Assembly (NCBI RefSeq): GCF_001625655.1
Contig: NZ_AUYB01000078.1
Span: 19,791-83,790, forward strand
DNA from: Pseudoalteromonas luteoviolacea DSM 6061
Lineage (GTDB): Bacteria; Pseudomonadota; Gammaproteobacteria; Enterobacterales; Alteromonadaceae
Direction: 5' to 3'
Length of the DNA: 64,000 nucleotides
Shown here: positions 62,425 through 64,000 of the stretch, piece after piece
Layout of the letters: every line of letters starts with the position of its first letter
How positions within the stretch are numbered: position 1 is the first letter of the stretch
The notes under the pieces: generated by a model
The model's database searches: none
What the model was told of the DNA's origin: nothing
What the model saw: the letters and a program-made list of their open reading frames with translations, nothing else
Made by a program: the position numbers and the translations under genes

Positions 62425-63336
62425 ACAGTCACTATAAATAGTGGAGGGTTACTCTTTCTGGCTTTGGCTTGAATATTGGGTAACTCTCATATTAAATAAG
62501 AATAGATGTTTTTTAGGTGCGGTTATTCGGTTTATGTGTAAACTGCCTTAAGTAACGAGTTATGTTTTCGATATAATTAAGCTCTGTATTAAATAATTAA
62601 ACTTCTTGGTAAGGCTGTATAAATACAGGTTGCTGGAACTTTTTATAGCTTTTTTGTAATTTTTGAATTTTGTTGTTGTGTTGGCTCTGCTTGATATCAC
62701 CCCAATAATACTATTTTCGCCAAGTTTGGTTGAGGTTGTTCAGGGTTAAGGTGAAGAATATACCCAGATTTCAACAGTTGTGTTCCCGTCTTTATATTAT
62801 AATTTCTATCAAATTATACTTATATCCCTACTCTATAGGGCTAGTAGAGCATCGAGCATTCAGCGCAGTAGTAACTTTGAATAAGCTTTAATAAAGGCCG
62901 GATTTATTGGATTTCCTCTTTGAGTATTTTAGCAAAAGCTAAAGAAACGCCACGCCAGCCAGTGGCCTGAATATTATGCAGGATGATGATTTTTGATATG
63001 TCACTTACATTTTTTTATTAGCAGTTACGTTAATTAATAACCCAGTGCTGAGTTGGAGTGTTATTAGCTGCTGAGAATAAATTATGACATTAACTGTTCC
63101 AAGTTGAGCTAAGGGTGACTATTTATTCGTGAAAGGGGCGTGGGATATTTTTCTATGGGTTTAACCGTGGCGCTAATGAAAGTGCCGCATCGCATGTTTA
63201 GCTATATGCACGCAACACGAGGCACGGGAAAGTTTTAGAGAACATTGTTTAGTGTTTTATCAAGTAACTTATTAAATTAAAAGTTGGCACAATCTGAAGG
63301 GAAGATAGGCCAACTTGAGTGATTTGACCCAACCTC
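62425..63336. other. Long AT-rich non-coding stretch
   Basis: Over 900 bp without a clear gene. A 36-codon minus-strand open segment without start codon at 62904-63014 has coding-like character (NIQATGWRGVSLAFAKILKE) and may be a gene remnant. A short plus-strand ORF at about 63154-63237 is not convincing. Otherwise nothing recognised. Confidence 0.5.
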
Positions 63337-63924
63337 TTAGTTATTAAGTGGGATTTTTGTGCCAATTCTATTGTTATATTCTGTAATACAGGCGTTTGGG
63401 GTGCTTGAAATATGGCGATTTCCATTAGATTTAAGCACTCGACTGTGTTCACCATTTTGCTCTGTGATTTCATATACTGAGGCTAGGCAGGTATTTGTAT
63501 TAAAATCAATTTCATAATTTTTATTTTTTGCAAATGTCATATCGACGAATATGCCGCAAGATATGCTTGTGCCTACCCCTGAGTGCTTTTTGTAAATTAA
63601 AAAATTACTTGGCTTGTCGGCTTCGAAATAGTATTCCTTTGCATTTGCTGCATAGTCCCCATACTCCCACAATGGAACGCCCACTTTCTTGGATTTTATA
63701 AAGCTTCCATGCATCTTGGCATAAAGTGACACTCGATTTTTTGCATTTGCACATTCTGTATTGTCAAATCCAACTACTAAAGCTTCGCCACCGTGATGAC
63801 CTGAAGCTACAAACCTAACTTTAGCTCTATCTCCTGCTGTTGGTTCTTCATAGTCAACGGTCGTTGATGCACAACCTGAAACTAAAAAAGATACGATCAA
63901 AAGTTTGGTACTGACTTTAAGCAT
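63337..63924 (-). CDS. Lipoprotein of unknown function
   Basis: The protein has 195 residues. Start at ATG 63924 with TTGGAG 7 bases upstream; a GTG six bases earlier is possible. MLKVSTKLLIVSFLVSGC has a lipobox, then a mature beta-rich domain with several Cys. Family not recognised. Confidence 0.65.
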   Translation of the reverse strand: MLKVSTKLLIVSFLVSGCASTTVDYEEPTAGDRAKVRFVASGHHGGEALVVGFDNTECANAKNRVSLYAKMHGSFIKSKKVGVPLWEYGDYAANAKEYYFEADKPSNFLIYKKHSGVGTSISCGIFVDMTFAKNKNYEIDFNTNTCLASVYEITEQNGEHSRVLKSNGNRHISSTPNACITEYNNRIGTKIPLNN

Positions 63925-64000
63925 TTGCACTCCAAGAAAAATTTAATACCCTATTCGGGGTCAATTGTTGCGGCGGAATTGTAACTCCCCCATAAACTGA

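Noticed and set aside
63154..63237. 27-codon plus-strand ORF (MGLTVALMKVPHRMFSYMH...)
   Set aside because: No ribosome binding site and too short to support without comparison.

Overview
The window looks like the chromosome of a marine gammaproteobacterium of the Alteromonadales, most likely Pseudoalteromonas or a close relative. This rests on gene content and not on any search: a fused trpCF inside a trpEGDCFBA operon beside yciB and an HU gene, the run rnm-yciO-scpA-scpB-rluB, a VolA-type surface lipase, many secreted proteins and lipoproteins, a LruC-domain protein and a large TonB-dependent receptor. The DNA is moderately AT-rich. I saw no rRNA, tRNA, CRISPR array or intact insertion sequence.

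Layout. 1-2700: end of a sodium:solute symporter, a CPBP membrane protease, yciB and an HU-family gene. 2683-9472 (minus): a complete tryptophan operon preceded by two tandem leader-peptide/terminator modules, each with three consecutive Trp codons. 9712-18091: the divergent conserved housekeeping run rnm, yciO, scpA, scpB, rluB, then yciK, a VolA-like lipase and sohB. 18323-21142: a compact four-gene candidate RiPP (modified peptide) locus made of a DUF1399-like protein, a 42-residue Cys-rich peptide, a SAM methyltransferase and a cytochrome P450 with an unusual I-helix. 21181-24606: a Tat-exported PhoX-like lipoprotein diverges from a Zur-type regulator followed by a dihydroorotase, with a Zur-like box between them. 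24876-34921: transporters, a TonB receptor, a DEAD-box helicase and several small unknown proteins.

34990-45323 is a metabolic island. A thiamine-diphosphate decarboxylase, a metallo-beta-lactamase-fold hydrolase and a GH15 glucoamylase lie on the minus strand. A divergent five-gene plus-strand operon encodes a GMC flavoprotein dehydrogenase, a VioB-like ferritin-fold protein, a sorbitol-dehydrogenase-like small subunit, an IolE-like (inosose dehydratase) protein and another xylose-isomerase-like TIM barrel. The content suggests oxidation of a sugar or cyclitol to a keto form followed by elimination or isomerisation, in the cytoplasm because no export signals are visible. Just beyond it, on the opposite strand, is a 55-residue double-glycine leader peptide gene that is an orphan RiPP precursor candidate.

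45954-63930 is rich in secreted and surface proteins: a fibrinogen-like protein, a LruC-domain protein with a partner lipoprotein, a trypsin fragment, a TerB-like protein, a YHYH lipoprotein, a D-amino-acid-oxidase-family flavoprotein with a perfect Zur-like box before it, a sphingomyelinase-like phosphodiesterase followed by a lipase-chaperone-like protein, a multi-PAS hybrid histidine kinase, and orphan secreted proteins. The most notable items are the P450/methyltransferase peptide locus, the cytosolic GMC-ferritin-IolE operon, the orphan RiPP precursor, the two Zur-like boxes and the tandem trp attenuators.
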